64,000 nucleotides of DNA from Psychrobacillus sp044762745 (GCF_044762745.1 NZ_JBIWEX010000003.1:1-64000); one strand, 5' to 3'. Shown: positions 36,444 to 45,746, numbered from the stretch's first letter. Notes: a model not told the origin generated them from the letters alone. Translations and numbers: made by a program.

Positions 36444-36893
36444 TTACCGCTCTGTTAGATATTCTATAAAGTAATCTCTCGTTTCTTGATGAGTGAGTAT
36501 TTCTATCACCTTGTTTTTATCAATGAATACTGCATCACTTACTTCATGATCAATTGGACTAAGTGTGTTGATGTCCCCAATAAATTCTACAAGAAACATC
36601 GTTGTTTCTTGTTTGACGTATCCAATTTTAATTATAAGTTCATCTGAAAAATCAAAGTGAATTTTTTTGTCAAACTCTTTGATAATTTTATATTCAATCG
36701 AACCCGTCTCTTCGTGTAATTCACGTAATAGTGCATCGTAATAATCCTTGTCGTTTTTTTCTACCCCACCTTTAATAAAGTCCCATTCCCCTTTAATAAT
36801 CTGTTTACCTTCAGAAGTATTTATGGTGGTTTTACATACAACTAAAAACTTATTTCGATTAAAAACTATTGCACCGACAGCTTTTCTAATCAT
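36444..36893 (-). CDS. NUDIX hydrolase
   Basis: A 149-residue NUDIX protein. The box is recognisable (GGVEKNDKDYYDAL, then RELHEETGS), although the first Glu of the box is Lys/Asp, so catalysis could be altered. The core REx2EExG is intact. Start ATG 36893 overlaps the last 8 bases of the upstream histidine phosphatase gene, so translation is coupled. It probably acts on a small phosphorylated or nucleotide substrate together with that phosphatase. Confidence 0.85.
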   Translation of the reverse strand: MIRKAVGAIVFNRNKFLVVCKTTINTSEGKQIIKGEWDFIKGGVEKNDKDYYDALLRELHEETGSIEYKIIKEFDKKIHFDFSDELIIKIGYVKQETTMFLVEFIGDINTLSPIDHEVSDAVFIDKNKVIEILTHQETRDYFIEYLTER

Positions 36894-37527
36894 TTATCCC
36901 CTTCTCTTTCTGTATCTCAATATTCCGATGTGACAAATCACCTTCTAAAACAATGTTGCTTTCTTTACCATTTAACTGGATGATCGTTAGACTAGTGTCA
37001 TGAATAAAAGGAGGCTCCCATAATTTTTCTAATGGATAATTTTTAAAAAAAGCTAATAACGTTTTAATAACAACAGAATGAGTAACAATTAGAATATTTC
37101 CTGAGCTATGTTTCTCTTGTACGGAAATAATAGCATTCACTACTCTGTTTTTTAGGACTGCAAAACTTTCACCATTTAATGATTTATATAGATGTGGTGT
37201 ATTCCAAAAAGAGTAATATTCCATTGGATATATATCCTCTATAGCTGAAAAAGTTTGACCTTCCCATAATCCCATATTTATTTCCCTTAAATTTTCATCA
37301 AGAATAATAGGGATTTCTCTTCCGCCTTTAATTAAGTTAGCGGTTGAAACAGTTCTTTTACTGGGACTTGTATAGATTGCATCAAATTTTACTTCTTTAA
37401 GCGTATTTCCTAAAGATATTGCATTACAAATTCCATTCTCTGTTAATTCTGAATCACTCCAACCTTGCATTCTTTTTTGTGTATTCCATACAGTTTCACC
37501 ATGTCTAGTTATATACAAAGTTAGCAT
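36886..37527 (-). CDS. Histidine phosphatase (phosphoglycerate mutase-like)
   Basis: A 213-residue member of the branch-2 histidine phosphatase family. The RHGE motif at residues 8-11 (YITRHGETVWNT) has His9 as the phospho-acceptor, and the second His lies late in VTHSVVIKTLL. The end FIHDTSLTIIQL is typical of GpmB/PhoE-type phosphatases. ATG 37527 has AAGGGGG 6 bases upstream and is preferred to the in-frame TTG at 37542. The gene overlaps the following NUDIX gene by 8 bases. Confidence 0.9.
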   Translation of the reverse strand: MLTLYITRHGETVWNTQKRMQGWSDSELTENGICNAISLGNTLKEVKFDAIYTSPSKRTVSTANLIKGGREIPIILDENLREINMGLWEGQTFSAIEDIYPMEYYSFWNTPHLYKSLNGESFAVLKNRVVNAIISVQEKHSSGNILIVTHSVVIKTLLAFFKNYPLEKLWEPPFIHDTSLTIIQLNGKESNIVLEGDLSHRNIEIQKEKGIND

Positions 37528-37770
37528 ATATACCCCCTTCAATAATAATTATCCAAAAATTTCTTGCAACTAGTTTTACGATTTTGACATTGATAACAAA
37601 GATAAACTTTGGTTTAAACAGAAATAAATAAAAATGGAGGCGTTTCTTGACGATCCGCCCCGCATTTAGTGCACAATTCTTTAATGAAACAATTTCTATT
37701 TTGGTATTCTTTTAGAACCAATCTTTTGAACTCCAGTGAGAATAAGGATATAGACCCCATCAAATAGAGG

Positions 37771-38670
37771 TTAATGCTTGATAGTATTAATTAGTTCAAT
37801 CATTTTTTTTGAGGCAATGTTCCAAGCTATGAAGAAGTCTTCAACTGAGGAGTACCTGCGACTTCTATCTTCTTCAACTGCCTTGAGCGCAACTTCATAA
37901 AGTTCATGTCCCGCATCCCATTTTAAAAATGAACGGTCAAGTTCTCCTCCTAATAGTCCAAATGCAATTGCACCCATGTTAAACACGTTAGTTTTTTCAT
38001 CTATTTCAGCACCAAGTTTAAATTCTTCTGGCGACATAAATCTTGAAGAACCCCAAAGCCTTCCCATAGTATTAATGAATGGTTTTGCCATATATAGATC
38101 AATATCACATATCTTTGTTATGTTATTCTTAAAATCATATAAAATACTACCGTCATAAAAATCAACAGCTACATAATTCTTCTTTTCTACATGTAGATGG
38201 AATTCAAAAATACTCTTTAATGATGCTAAGCGATATGCAATCGGTAATTGTTTATATCGATAAAAAGGGGAATCAGGATGATTATATTTATGTGGTGGAG
38301 GAAAAGACCAATGAGAATGTAGACATTCTCCATTGAACCAATCAAACACTAACCCATATCCGTTCTCAACCTCGAAATAATCTAATAGATTTATCAAGTG
38401 TGGATGATTCAAATCCTGATAAAGTGATATAGACCTTTTTAATCTTGCTATGGCATCTTCCGGGTGTCCTGAATACTCTAAAGTCTTCGCTCCTGCATAC
38501 TTCACAAACCTTTTAGTTCCATTTTTTTCAACCCCAAAACATATATTTCCAGAATCTTGTTCATCAAAAACACAAAAAACATCGCCAAGACTTTTAAGCC
38601 ATTCAAAATCATGTTTCTCTTTTAATTGAAATGAAACACTACCTAAACTAATTACTTGTGATCCATTCAT
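37771..38670 (-). CDS. Protein-kinase-fold protein with atypical catalytic loop
   Basis: A 299-residue Ser/Thr-kinase-like protein. The N-lobe has the strand with Lys (KRFVKYAGAK) and the helix C region (HPHLINLLDYFE). The HRDxxxxN loop is replaced by VAVDFYDGSILYDF near 168, and DFG by ICDIDLY near 190, yet the activation-segment and C-lobe motifs (GSSRFMSPEE, FNMGAIAFGLLGG) are typical. The Asp residues that bind ATP-Mg are retained, so it may be an active, divergent kinase or a pseudokinase. A decayed EamA transporter frame ends on its start codon. Confidence 0.75.
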   Translation of the reverse strand: MNGSQVISLGSVSFQLKEKHDFEWLKSLGDVFCVFDEQDSGNICFGVEKNGTKRFVKYAGAKTLEYSGHPEDAIARLKRSISLYQDLNHPHLINLLDYFEVENGYGLVFDWFNGECLHSHWSFPPPHKYNHPDSPFYRYKQLPIAYRLASLKSIFEFHLHVEKKNYVAVDFYDGSILYDFKNNITKICDIDLYMAKPFINTMGRLWGSSRFMSPEEFKLGAEIDEKTNVFNMGAIAFGLLGGELDRSFLKWDAGHELYEVALKAVEEDRSRRYSSVEDFFIAWNIASKKMIELINTIKH

Positions 38671-38816
38671 TTAATCCTCCCAATAGGTTTTATGCTAAAA
38701 TTTTTCGACAAATATAGGCCAAATAAAACCAAGATCGTTCCAATTACTGAAAATATCGTAATAGGTTCTCCAAGCAATATGGCTCCTAATAGATAACCAG
38801 CAACAGGATTTAACCA
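38667..38816 (-). pseudogene. C-terminal remnant of an EamA/DMT transporter
   Basis: The reading frame gives LNPVAGYLLGAILLGEP, then ITIFSVIGTILVLFGLYL, which is the ninth-tenth helix region of the drug/metabolite (EamA) transporter family. The rest of the gene is absent; the frame is closed upstream by TGA at 38817-38819. Its stop TGA overlaps the kinase ATG (ATGA), so the ancestral pair was translationally coupled. Confidence 0.75.
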
Positions 38817-38838
38817 TCAGTTAAACAAGAAATAATTA

Positions 38839-39588
38839 TTAAGCTTTTTTTACACATTCATATACATGAAATGAACTTCCTTCTCCATATCCGTTAATAA
38901 CTTCATGAAGTATAATTTCATCAAAATCATTTGATTTTAGAATATCTTCAAATTCTCCAGATTCATAAAGGCGAATTTGGAAATCCATTATTTCTGATTT
39001 CTCTATTTTCCCATCCTTTATTAATTGATATTTCAGTTTTGTATTTAACATTTTCCTTGCTTGGTCATAATTGACTTTCTTATATTCAACAATCTCATTG
39101 TGATCAATGTGATGTCTATTCGTTTCAATCCATTCAGAAATATCTTCTACTGTACTTATGTTTGTCATGACAGTTAAAAGTAATTTACCATCTTCTTTTA
39201 AAAGTGATTTCATGTTAGCAAGACTAACATTAACCAATTCATCTGGTAAAAGTGAAAAAGAACCAAATGGTATCATAATTAAATCATAGTTTTTGTCGCC
39301 TTTAAATTCTTCTATTTTGCCGTAAGAAACATTTGGTTTAAGGTTTAATTTCTGACCCTTTAATTTACATACTCGCAACATTTCTTCTGAAATATCAAAT
39401 CCCTCGATATTAATTCCTTTTTCCATAAAAGGAATAAGCATTCTACCGTTTCCACACATAGGTTCTAACACTTTCATCTTTTTGTCTTTGACAAAAGACA
39501 TAAAAAACTCAAGTTCTTTCCCTACTGCAATGGATTTATCTTTTTCGTATATTAGTGTGCAAAGTTCTCCATAATATTCATTCAACAA
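38839..39588 (-). CDS. Class I SAM-dependent methyltransferase
   Basis: About 249 residues. The usual family start LNEYYGELCTLIYEKDK is followed by motif I EPMCGNGRML near 45, ISEEM and a motif IV-like DLIMIPFGSFSLL. It methylates a small molecule or a nucleic acid base; the substrate is unknown. I choose a TTG start at 39588 (GGGGGC upstream) because the extension to ATG 39675 contains a hairpin and non-family sequence. Without that trimming the protein would be 278 residues. Confidence 0.8.
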   Translation of the reverse strand: MLNEYYGELCTLIYEKDKSIAVGKELEFFMSFVKDKKMKVLEPMCGNGRMLIPFMEKGINIEGFDISEEMLRVCKLKGQKLNLKPNVSYGKIEEFKGDKNYDLIMIPFGSFSLLPDELVNVSLANMKSLLKEDGKLLLTVMTNISTVEDISEWIETNRHHIDHNEIVEYKKVNYDQARKMLNTKLKYQLIKDGKIEKSEIMDFQIRLYESGEFEDILKSNDFDEIILHEVINGYGEGSSFHVYECVKKA

Positions 39589-39742
39589 AATCGCCCCCAA
39601 ACTATTTGTTTTTTTCTTTTGAACTACCTTACCGTGGTAGTTTAAAAAGTTGTTAGTAAAATAATGACTATTCAAAAAACTTAAACAGCTTTTTTTAATG
39701 CGCCTCTACTTGTTGTAGAAACGCATCCGTTAGTTGTAGAAG

Positions 39743-40399
39743 TTATTTTATTTTAGGTAATATTGTTTTCAGTTCAATTAAATCATCTATTACCAAATCT
39801 GCCTTTGCGAGTTCATCTTCTTGCGCAAAATCAAAATTACATCCAATTGCAATTAAACCATTATCTTTTGCCGCATTAATATCAGAGAGACGGTCTCCGA
39901 CTACTGCTGCTTTTTTTATATCATATTTCTTTATAATAGTTTTAACTAAATCTCCTTTATCCAGCGTCTGTATTTGTTGAATACTAAATGTTTCAGTAAC
40001 CCAATTATCTAAATTATAATAACTCACAATTGCTTTTAAGTATTCCATTAAACCATTACTCGCTATGTAAATGGTAAAATTATTCTCTTTTAAATAACTG
40101 AAAACTTCCTTTACATTAGGATATAAAGCACCTTTCCCACTTCTTATATTTTCAACTAACCTTTCCAGAAAATAAGCATCCGTTTGTTCTCTTACTTCAT
40201 TGGAATGCTCTGGCAACAAGGCTTCCCATACTTTTGGTAAGGGTACCCCCATAATTTCACGATATTTATCAATTGGGGTCACTGTATCCCATTTATTTAA
40301 TGACCGTAAATGGTTAAATGTATCGTCAAGTGATAATTCTAAAATTCTATCTGTTTGAAATAGAGTTCCATCCATATCAAAAATCAGTGATTGTAACAT
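39743..40399 (-). CDS. HAD-superfamily hydrolase (phosphatase)
   Basis: A 218-residue HAD phosphatase with motif I FDMDGTLFQTD (Asp nucleophile at residue 8), motif II IASNG, the cap helices, and motifs III/IV KAAVVGDRLSDINAAKDNG. The fold is the PGP/beta-PGM class with an alpha-helical cap. ATG 40399 is near a weak GAGAG. It is a single gene. The substrate is a small phosphate ester, not definable here. Confidence 0.9.
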   Translation of the reverse strand: MLQSLIFDMDGTLFQTDRILELSLDDTFNHLRSLNKWDTVTPIDKYREIMGVPLPKVWEALLPEHSNEVREQTDAYFLERLVENIRSGKGALYPNVKEVFSYLKENNFTIYIASNGLMEYLKAIVSYYNLDNWVTETFSIQQIQTLDKGDLVKTIIKKYDIKKAAVVGDRLSDINAAKDNGLIAIGCNFDFAQEDELAKADLVIDDLIELKTILPKIK

Positions 40400-40552
40400 T
40401 GCTTTCTCTCCCTTTTGCCGTTGCCTCTACAGTTTACCATAAAAACAGAATAGTCTAACCAATTTCTGTTGAAGAGTGCGTAATAGTACTCATACCACCT
40501 TTTGTTTCCTTGCGGTATTTACTTCTAGCACCAGTTAGAGAACTAGGATTTC

Positions 40553-40978
40553 TTAATAAGCAAGTTTCTTTGAAAGATAATACTGTTGATTATCTTTATT
40601 AGGATGTTCTTCTATTACACCGACTACTTCATAACCATATTTTTGATAGAAATTTGGGGCTTGAAAGCTAAATGTATCTAGTTGAATGAGTTTGCATCTA
40701 TTCTCTCTTGCAATTCCTTCTATATTATCTAATAACTGTTTTCCGTACCCTTCACCTCTAAGAGATTCATCAACCCATAAGAAATCAATATGTAAGTGAT
40801 ACCAAAAAATCGTTCCTGTAATACCACCTAAAATTTTCTCCTCTTCATCTCTAAGGATAAAGCTAATGTTTTTGACTGGGTGTTTTACTTCATCTGGTAG
40901 TTTAGAAAGGTTGTGTTCAATTACCTTTTTACGAATATAATCACTGTCTTCTTGATTCCATTGCTGAGTTATTTTCAT
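40553..40978 (-). CDS. GNAT-family N-acetyltransferase
   Basis: A 141-residue GNAT enzyme. The acetyl-CoA loop WVDESLRGEGYGKQLLDNIE near 73-92 contains R-x-x-G-x-G/A, followed by RCKLIQLDTFSFQAPNFYQK as the closing strand-helix. RBS GGAGGG lies before ATG 40978. It is a single gene. The acceptor is unknown. Confidence 0.88.
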   Translation of the reverse strand: MKITQQWNQEDSDYIRKKVIEHNLSKLPDEVKHPVKNISFILRDEEEKILGGITGTIFWYHLHIDFLWVDESLRGEGYGKQLLDNIEGIARENRCKLIQLDTFSFQAPNFYQKYGYEVVGVIEEHPNKDNQQYYLSKKLAY

Positions 40979-41157
40979 AATTTTCCCTCCATATAAGTCA
41001 AATATTTCGTAAATAAATCCATTTCTTATCAGTAATAGAATCCATCCAATTATATTATCGTTCTCTATTGCAATTAAATAATAGTTCCCTCTTCCAAAAA
41101 GAATGAAATTAAAAAGAAAAAAGGCGATTCCCTATTAGAACAATCACCCTATGTTAT

Positions 41158-41350
41158 TTATTTTTTTGCCAAAAGCATGGTCTTAATTTGAAGCTGATTA
41201 ACAAATAGAGGGTTTTCCGCCGCAGACATTGAAGGCCAACCAGTTACAGTCTTTGCTACTAATTGGTTATTTTAAGGATCTAGAATTGGAATAACGGGAA
41301 TATAAATCATCTGAGGGAAGTATTGGGGACAACACTTATGAGTTAGAGGC
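41158..41350 (-). pseudogene. Broken C-terminal fragment of an unidentified protein
   Basis: One frame reads CCPQYFPQMIYIPVIPILDP, then a stop codon (TAA), then NNQLVAKTVTGWPSMSAAEN, ending QLQIKTMLLAKK. The sequence before and after the stop reads like one protein in which GAA (Glu) has become TAA. I cannot name the family. There is no start or ribosome site, so it is a decayed C-terminal remnant. Confidence 0.45.
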
Positions 41351-41425
41351 TATATCTGAGCCACAGTAAAAACATGACAGAAGAAAGAATTATCATGTAC
41401 CTAATCAAGTCAATGAAGAAAAAAA

Positions 41426-41458
41426 CGACATATTCAGGATTGAAGACTGAATATGTCG
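41426..41458 (-). terminator. Terminator after the carboxymuconolactone-decarboxylase-like gene
   Basis: Perfect 12-base stem CGACATATTCAG / CTGAATATGTCG with a 9-base loop. The minus-strand tail is a long T-run. It is about 105 bases past the CMD stop. Confidence 0.8.
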
Positions 41459-41562
41459 AGAAATTTATTATGCTTAATGACTTTGAGATGACTTTAACCG
41501 TCAACATTTATGTCCAAATCCACCTGCTTTAATAGGTGGTTGTTTAAGGCATGTTAGCGGTT

Positions 41563-41988
41563 TTATTTTGACATGATTGCTAAATCGTCAATTTTTACAT
41601 TTCGTTGAGCAAAGACTTTTTTAACAATTTTTAGAGCGTTCAAGACACGTGGGAAACCTGTATATGGAAGCAAGTGCACGACAGTTCCAACAATTTCTTT
41701 TGGAGTTAATCCAATATTAAGTCCTGAGTTGATATGCAATTCCAATTGTGGCTCTGTACCTAGAGTTACAAGAGAAGCGATTGTGGCAATGGTACGTTGC
41801 TGATTCGTTAACCCCTCACGTGAATAAATATCTCCAAAACCAAATTCAACAATAAAATTATCTAAATCTGGTGCAAGATCTTTAAATGCTTCTTGAATTT
41901 GAGAGACTGTTGAGATTTCATTATTTCCTTCTAATGTATACTCATTTATTATATCTAAACCTCTTTGATAACGATTTATTTCTGCCAT
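41563..41988 (-). CDS. Carboxymuconolactone decarboxylase (CMD)-family protein
   Basis: A 141-residue AhpD/CMD-fold protein. It carries YSREGLTNQQRTIATIASLV and LNIGLTPKEIVGTVVHLLPY, which is the family helix pair. It has no CxxC peroxidase pair, so it groups with CMD rather than AhpD. CMD decarboxylates gamma-carboxymuconolactone in the protocatechuate branch, but many members are of unknown role. RBS AGGAGG precedes the ATG. It lies 109 bases downstream of a LysR gene on the same strand. A badly decayed copy exists at 48.5 kb. Confidence 0.85.
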   Translation of the reverse strand: MAEINRYQRGLDIINEYTLEGNNEISTVSQIQEAFKDLAPDLDNFIVEFGFGDIYSREGLTNQQRTIATIASLVTLGTEPQLELHINSGLNIGLTPKEIVGTVVHLLPYTGFPRVLNALKIVKKVFAQRNVKIDDLAIMSK

Positions 41989-42097
41989 ATTATTTTCCTC
42001 CTAAAAAGTCATAAGTATTTAACAGAAATAACTATAACGCAGTTTTAATTATGCGTAAAATACATATAACTCATGCGATTCATTCCTTTTTTTCATT

Positions 42098-42982
42098 TTA
42101 AAAAGGTAACTCAGCTGAAATATACTTGATAAATTCACGAACTGCAGGTGATGCGTGTTTTTCTTTTTTTGAAATAAATCCTAAATTCCAAGGAAATCTT
42201 GGATTATCGATAGGAATCGCCTTGATTAAATCTTGATCGACTTTTTTTGCCATAGGTTTTGGAAAAATAGAAATCCCTAAGTTTTCACCAATCATTCCAC
42301 TAATAAAATCCCATTGAGAACTTTCGAAAGCAATTTCCGGACGAAAACCAACTCGTAGGCATTCTTGAATAATGAGGTCATGAATAGCAAACTCTTGCTT
42401 AAATAGAATGAAAGTTTCATTTTGTAACTCTTTCATTTCAACTTTTTCCCACTTCGCTAAGGGATGGGAATTATGGACGAAGAGCGACAGTTCATCATAA
42501 ACAAAGGGAACAACATCAAACTCCTTTTCATCCACGGGTAGCATAACCACACCAAGATCTAATGTTCCGTCTCTGACTTCCTGTTTAACCTTTTTTGAAT
42601 CATCTTCAAAGAGTTTTATTTTGATATCTGGGTACAGATTATTGAATCCTTTAATGATTTTGGGGAAAAATAAAAAACCAATTATTGGCGGTATGCCAAT
42701 TTTTATTTTGCCTTTTTTTAAGTTCATTAAATCATATAGATGTATAGATAAATCATTTAGCGATTCCATAATCCTTTCCCCTTCTGCCAAAACGATTTCT
42801 CCTGCTTCCGTTAATTCAATTTTCTTTGCGGAACGGTCAATCAGTTCTACATTTAATTCTTCTTCCAAACTTTTGACTACTTTACTTATTGTAGACTGCG
42901 ACAAGTGGAGAGATTGGGAAGCTTTAGTAAAACTTTTGTATTTGGCTACTTCTATAAAGTAAGTGAGGTGACGTATATCCAT
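42098..42982 (-). CDS. LysR-family transcriptional regulator
   Basis: A 294-residue LysR. Its winged helix reads RHLTYFIEVAKYKSFTKAS, then HLSQSTISKVVK, and the effector domain follows. It resembles the CidR/CysL-type group. RBS AGGAGA precedes the ATG. The copy at 48.98-49.19 kb retains its C-terminal 60 or so codons followed by the identical upstream region and a divergent dehydrogenase gene, so the regulator's ancestral target was that dehydrogenase. Confidence 0.9.
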   Translation of the reverse strand: MDIRHLTYFIEVAKYKSFTKASQSLHLSQSTISKVVKSLEEELNVELIDRSAKKIELTEAGEIVLAEGERIMESLNDLSIHLYDLMNLKKGKIKIGIPPIIGFLFFPKIIKGFNNLYPDIKIKLFEDDSKKVKQEVRDGTLDLGVVMLPVDEKEFDVVPFVYDELSLFVHNSHPLAKWEKVEMKELQNETFILFKQEFAIHDLIIQECLRVGFRPEIAFESSQWDFISGMIGENLGISIFPKPMAKKVDQDLIKAIPIDNPRFPWNLGFISKKEKHASPAVREFIKYISAELPF

Positions 42983-43434
42983 GAATGTAATCTCCTATCT
43001 ATGAAATATATATATAATTTGTATTCCTACCATTCATTTTACTCATACTAATTGGAGATGTATACTCAATGGGAGAACAAAATTTTAAATTATGGGAGTG
43101 GTATCATGAATAAAATATTTGAAATCAAAGAGTCCGTAATTACGGGGCAACTAATAAAATCGTTTTTGTAGGGCTACCCTTATCAACTACGGATTGTAAT
43201 ACTAAGTGCAACACCCAAGACTAACTTGATTACCAAATATAAGAATACTGCAGACAAAAATAGTATATCAAATCAAGGGTAATTGATATAAAGCGTTGAG
43301 TGACTAAATCTGGGCGAAAAAGTTCCTTCAAAACGTGAAGTCTATATCTATGTATACCCCACTTTCTCCAAATCATCCCCTCGCATTGATAGTACTATAT
43401 TACTTAAATTTTTGGGAAAAGAGGAGAATTAGAA
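42983..43434. other. Intergenic region with relic promoter
   Basis: The first 120 bases match the region upstream of the intact dehydrogenase at 49.2 kb, including a GAAATATATA-type element and the ribosome-site area, but here the dehydrogenase is missing. A 21-codon ORF starts at 43106 (MNKIFEIKESV) and quickly stops. The rest shows no gene. Confidence 0.55.
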
Positions 43435-43845
43435 ATGTCAGAAAAGAATACTCAATCAGAAGCGGATCAATTAGATGTACTAAATCAATTATTAAAACCT
43501 GAAGTTCAGGAATCCCTCAACATATTAATAGAGGAATTACCAAAATTAACTGAGTTAATAACTCTTTTAAATAAATCCTATGACTTTGCTCAATCAATTT
43601 CAACAGACGAAATATTAAAAAATGATACTGTAAGTGCTATTACAGAACTCGCAGTTCCAGTTGTTGAATCTATAAAACATGTTGCGGCAACTGCAATTGA
43701 AGCAAAAGATTATTCAGAGTCAAATGTTGAAAATGTCGGTATTTTCGATCTAATGAGAATGTTAAAAGATCCACAAATACAAAAACTTTTCCGTTTCACT
43801 AAGGCTTTTCTTCAAATTTCTGCAAGAAAAAATACTCAAAAATAG
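43435..43845 (+). CDS. DUF1641 protein (YjlC-like), partner of NDH-2
   Basis: A 136-residue helical protein with the DUF1641 pattern: LNQLLKPEVQESLNILIEEL, then GIFDLMRMLKDPQIQKLF. B. subtilis YjlC, the same family, precedes ndh (yjlD) in an operon. Here the NADH dehydrogenase gene follows 39 bases later, the same arrangement. RBS AGAGGAG lies upstream. It likely assists or links NDH-2 at the membrane. Rex control is known for that operon in Bacillus, but I see no clear Rex box here. Confidence 0.88.
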   Translation: MSEKNTQSEADQLDVLNQLLKPEVQESLNILIEELPKLTELITLLNKSYDFAQSISTDEILKNDTVSAITELAVPVVESIKHVAATAIEAKDYSESNVENVGIFDLMRMLKDPQIQKLFRFTKAFLQISARKNTQK

Positions 43846-43884
43846 TACTATTTATATTTAATCAGTAAGAACGGAGGATTAATA

Positions 43885-45069
43885 ATGTCGAAACATATTG
43901 TTATCATAGGTGCAGGTTATGGCGGATTACTATCTGCTTTAACTGTTCGTAAATATTTAAACAACAATGAAGCAAAAGTTACAGTAGTAAATCAATACCC
44001 AACCCACCAAATCATTACAGAACTACATCGTCTTGCTGGTGGAGCAATTGCTGAACCAGCCATATCAATTCCATTAGAAAAAATCTTCAAAGGCAAAGAT
44101 ATCGACCTTCAAATTGCAAAAGTTGAATCTTTTAATGTGGATAAAAAGCTAGTAAACCTAGTAAATGGGACAACTTTAACGTACGATGCACTTGTCGTTT
44201 CATTAGGTAGTCAAACTGGTTTCTTTGGCATCCCCGGCCTAGAAGAAAACAGCATGGTGTTAAAATCGGTTGAAGATGCAAACCGTATTTATAACCATAT
44301 CGAAAGCCGTATTGCAGCTTATGCTCAATCTAAAAACGAAGCGGATGCAACAATCGTTATCGGCGGTGGCGGACTAACTGGTGTTGAACTTGTTGGTGAA
44401 ATCGTTGACAACTTCCCTAAAGTTGCTAAAAAATATGGCGTTGACTTCAAAGACATGAAGATCAAACTTGTTGAAGCTGGTCCAAAAATTCTACCAGTTT
44501 TACCTGACCAATTAATCGCACGCGCAACAGAAAGCTTAGCTTCTCGTGGCGTTGAATTCTTAACTGGTCTTCCTGTAATAGGCGTTGACAAAAACAAAAT
44601 TTCATTAAAAGATGGTTCAACAATTAAAGCAAATACATTCATCTGGACAGGTGGCGTTGCAGCTCTTCCTATCGTTGGCGAATCTGGTCTTGCATGTGAC
44701 CGCGGTAAAGCAACAATCAACGAATACCTTCAATCAACCTCTCATCAGGACGTATTTGTTGTTGGTGATTGCTCAGTTGCATTACCTGGTGATGGTGGTC
44801 GCCCATTATACGCACCAACTGCCCAAAATGCTTGGCAAATGGGTGAACTTGTAGGGTTCAACTTATTTGCATACTTACAAGACAAAAAAATGGACGTATT
44901 TTCGCCTATAAATTCAGGTACGCTTGCAAGCCTTGGACGTAAAGATGGTGTTGCGATCGTTGGAGGAAACGAAACTCCACTTAAAGGACTTCCTGCATCA
45001 TTAATGAAAGAAGCAAGTAACATCCGCTACTTATCACATATTAAAGCATTGTATGCTTTAGCATACTAG
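43885..45069 (+). CDS. ndh: Type II NADH:quinone dehydrogenase (NDH-2)
   Basis: A 394-residue FAD enzyme. It has the N-terminal FAD GxGxxG motif (VIIGAGYGGLLSALTVRKY), the second NADH-binding VIGGGGLTGVELVGE near 153, and VFVVGDCSVALPGDGGRP near 290. The end of the chain is a short membrane-binding helix (LSHIKALYALAY). It passes electrons from NADH to quinone without pumping protons. It is downstream of the DUF1641 gene with an AACGGAGG ribosome site. Codon choice looks more GC-rich than in its neighbours, as for a well expressed gene. Confidence 0.92.
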   Translation: MSKHIVIIGAGYGGLLSALTVRKYLNNNEAKVTVVNQYPTHQIITELHRLAGGAIAEPAISIPLEKIFKGKDIDLQIAKVESFNVDKKLVNLVNGTTLTYDALVVSLGSQTGFFGIPGLEENSMVLKSVEDANRIYNHIESRIAAYAQSKNEADATIVIGGGGLTGVELVGEIVDNFPKVAKKYGVDFKDMKIKLVEAGPKILPVLPDQLIARATESLASRGVEFLTGLPVIGVDKNKISLKDGSTIKANTFIWTGGVAALPIVGESGLACDRGKATINEYLQSTSHQDVFVVGDCSVALPGDGGRPLYAPTAQNAWQMGELVGFNLFAYLQDKKMDVFSPINSGTLASLGRKDGVAIVGGNETPLKGLPASLMKEASNIRYLSHIKALYALAY

Positions 45070-45404
45070 ATTCCTACTTAACCCAAAAAAGAAAGCCACT
45101 GTGTCTAAAGTTTCAATGACCATCAGGAAGTAATACAAGCTCAATGAATTTAGAAAAGTGCAAGAATATATTTCCTAAATTCAAATGAACAAAAGATGAT
45201 TTTCGAGCATGCACTCCCTCTCCCGTTTGGTCATTGTTATTTGGTACCAAAGTTCTGTATGAAACTTTTGGTAGCACAGTGGCTATTATTTATTGCTTTT
45301 TTTAATCAATTTCTTTAAATGAACATAGAGAAAAAAATATCTTCAATAAATTTGCCTTGCTAGTTAATACAAATTCTATAAAGATATTTGAAAGGGATAC
45401 ACCT
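45070..45404. other. Intergenic region with paired inverted segments
   Basis: Arms AGCCACTGTG (45094-45103) and CACAGTGGCT (45275-45284) are complementary, as are CAATGACCA (45114-45122) and TGGTCATTG (45228-45236). The second lies inside the first with unequal spacing. CCAAAGTT and AACTTTTGG flank a small hairpin (45247-45271). These could act as the ndh terminator or a mobile repeat remnant. Confidence 0.35.
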
Positions 45405-45746
45405 ATGAAATTGAATATAAAATGGGCTTTTTTCACAATGATTATCACTATTACCACTGTGCTAGCCGGCTGTGAACCATTATTAGTTTTAGATCCAAAA
45501 GGCCCTCAGGCAAAAACCCAAGCTGATGATATTATGTTATCCATCTGGCTCATGTCAGGTATTGTCCTTGTAGTTTTCGCCATCTTAATATTCGTGTTAA
45601 TTAAATACCGTGCTTCTAAACAAAGTCCAGATTATGAACCTCCTCATATTGAAGGAAGTGCACTTGTGGAAGCAATCTGTAAAAAGCCTAATTTCCTCTT
45701 TTCATTCATGTTCACTCTAAACAAAAAAGGAAAGCATTCTGTTTAA
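45405..45746 (+). pseudogene. qoxA: Truncated quinol oxidase subunit II (qoxA) remnant
   Basis: The N-terminal 80 residues follow QoxA/cytochrome aa3-quinol oxidase subunit II: signal peptide with lipobox LAGC, VLDPKGPQAKTQADDIMLSI, a transmembrane hairpin start, and YEPPHIEGSALVEA. After that the frame enters unrelated sequence (AICKKPNFLF onward) and ends in the terminator shared with the dehydrogenase repeat. A full protein would need about 200 more residues with the periplasmic domain. RBS GAAAGGGATAC lies upstream of ATG 45405. Confidence 0.8.

Larger units (their letters stand above)
40979..41562. other. Intergenic region holding a decayed ORF and a terminator
   Basis: About 580 bases. 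It holds the remnant at 41158-41350 and the hairpins at 41426-41458 and 41520-41539. The rest shows no coding signal. Confidence 0.5.

Noticed and set aside
39589..39675. N-terminal extension of the methyltransferase to ATG 39675
   Set aside because: The added sequence contains an AACTACC/GGTAGTT hairpin and no family similarity; the TTG at 39588 with GGGGGC upstream fits the family N-terminus.
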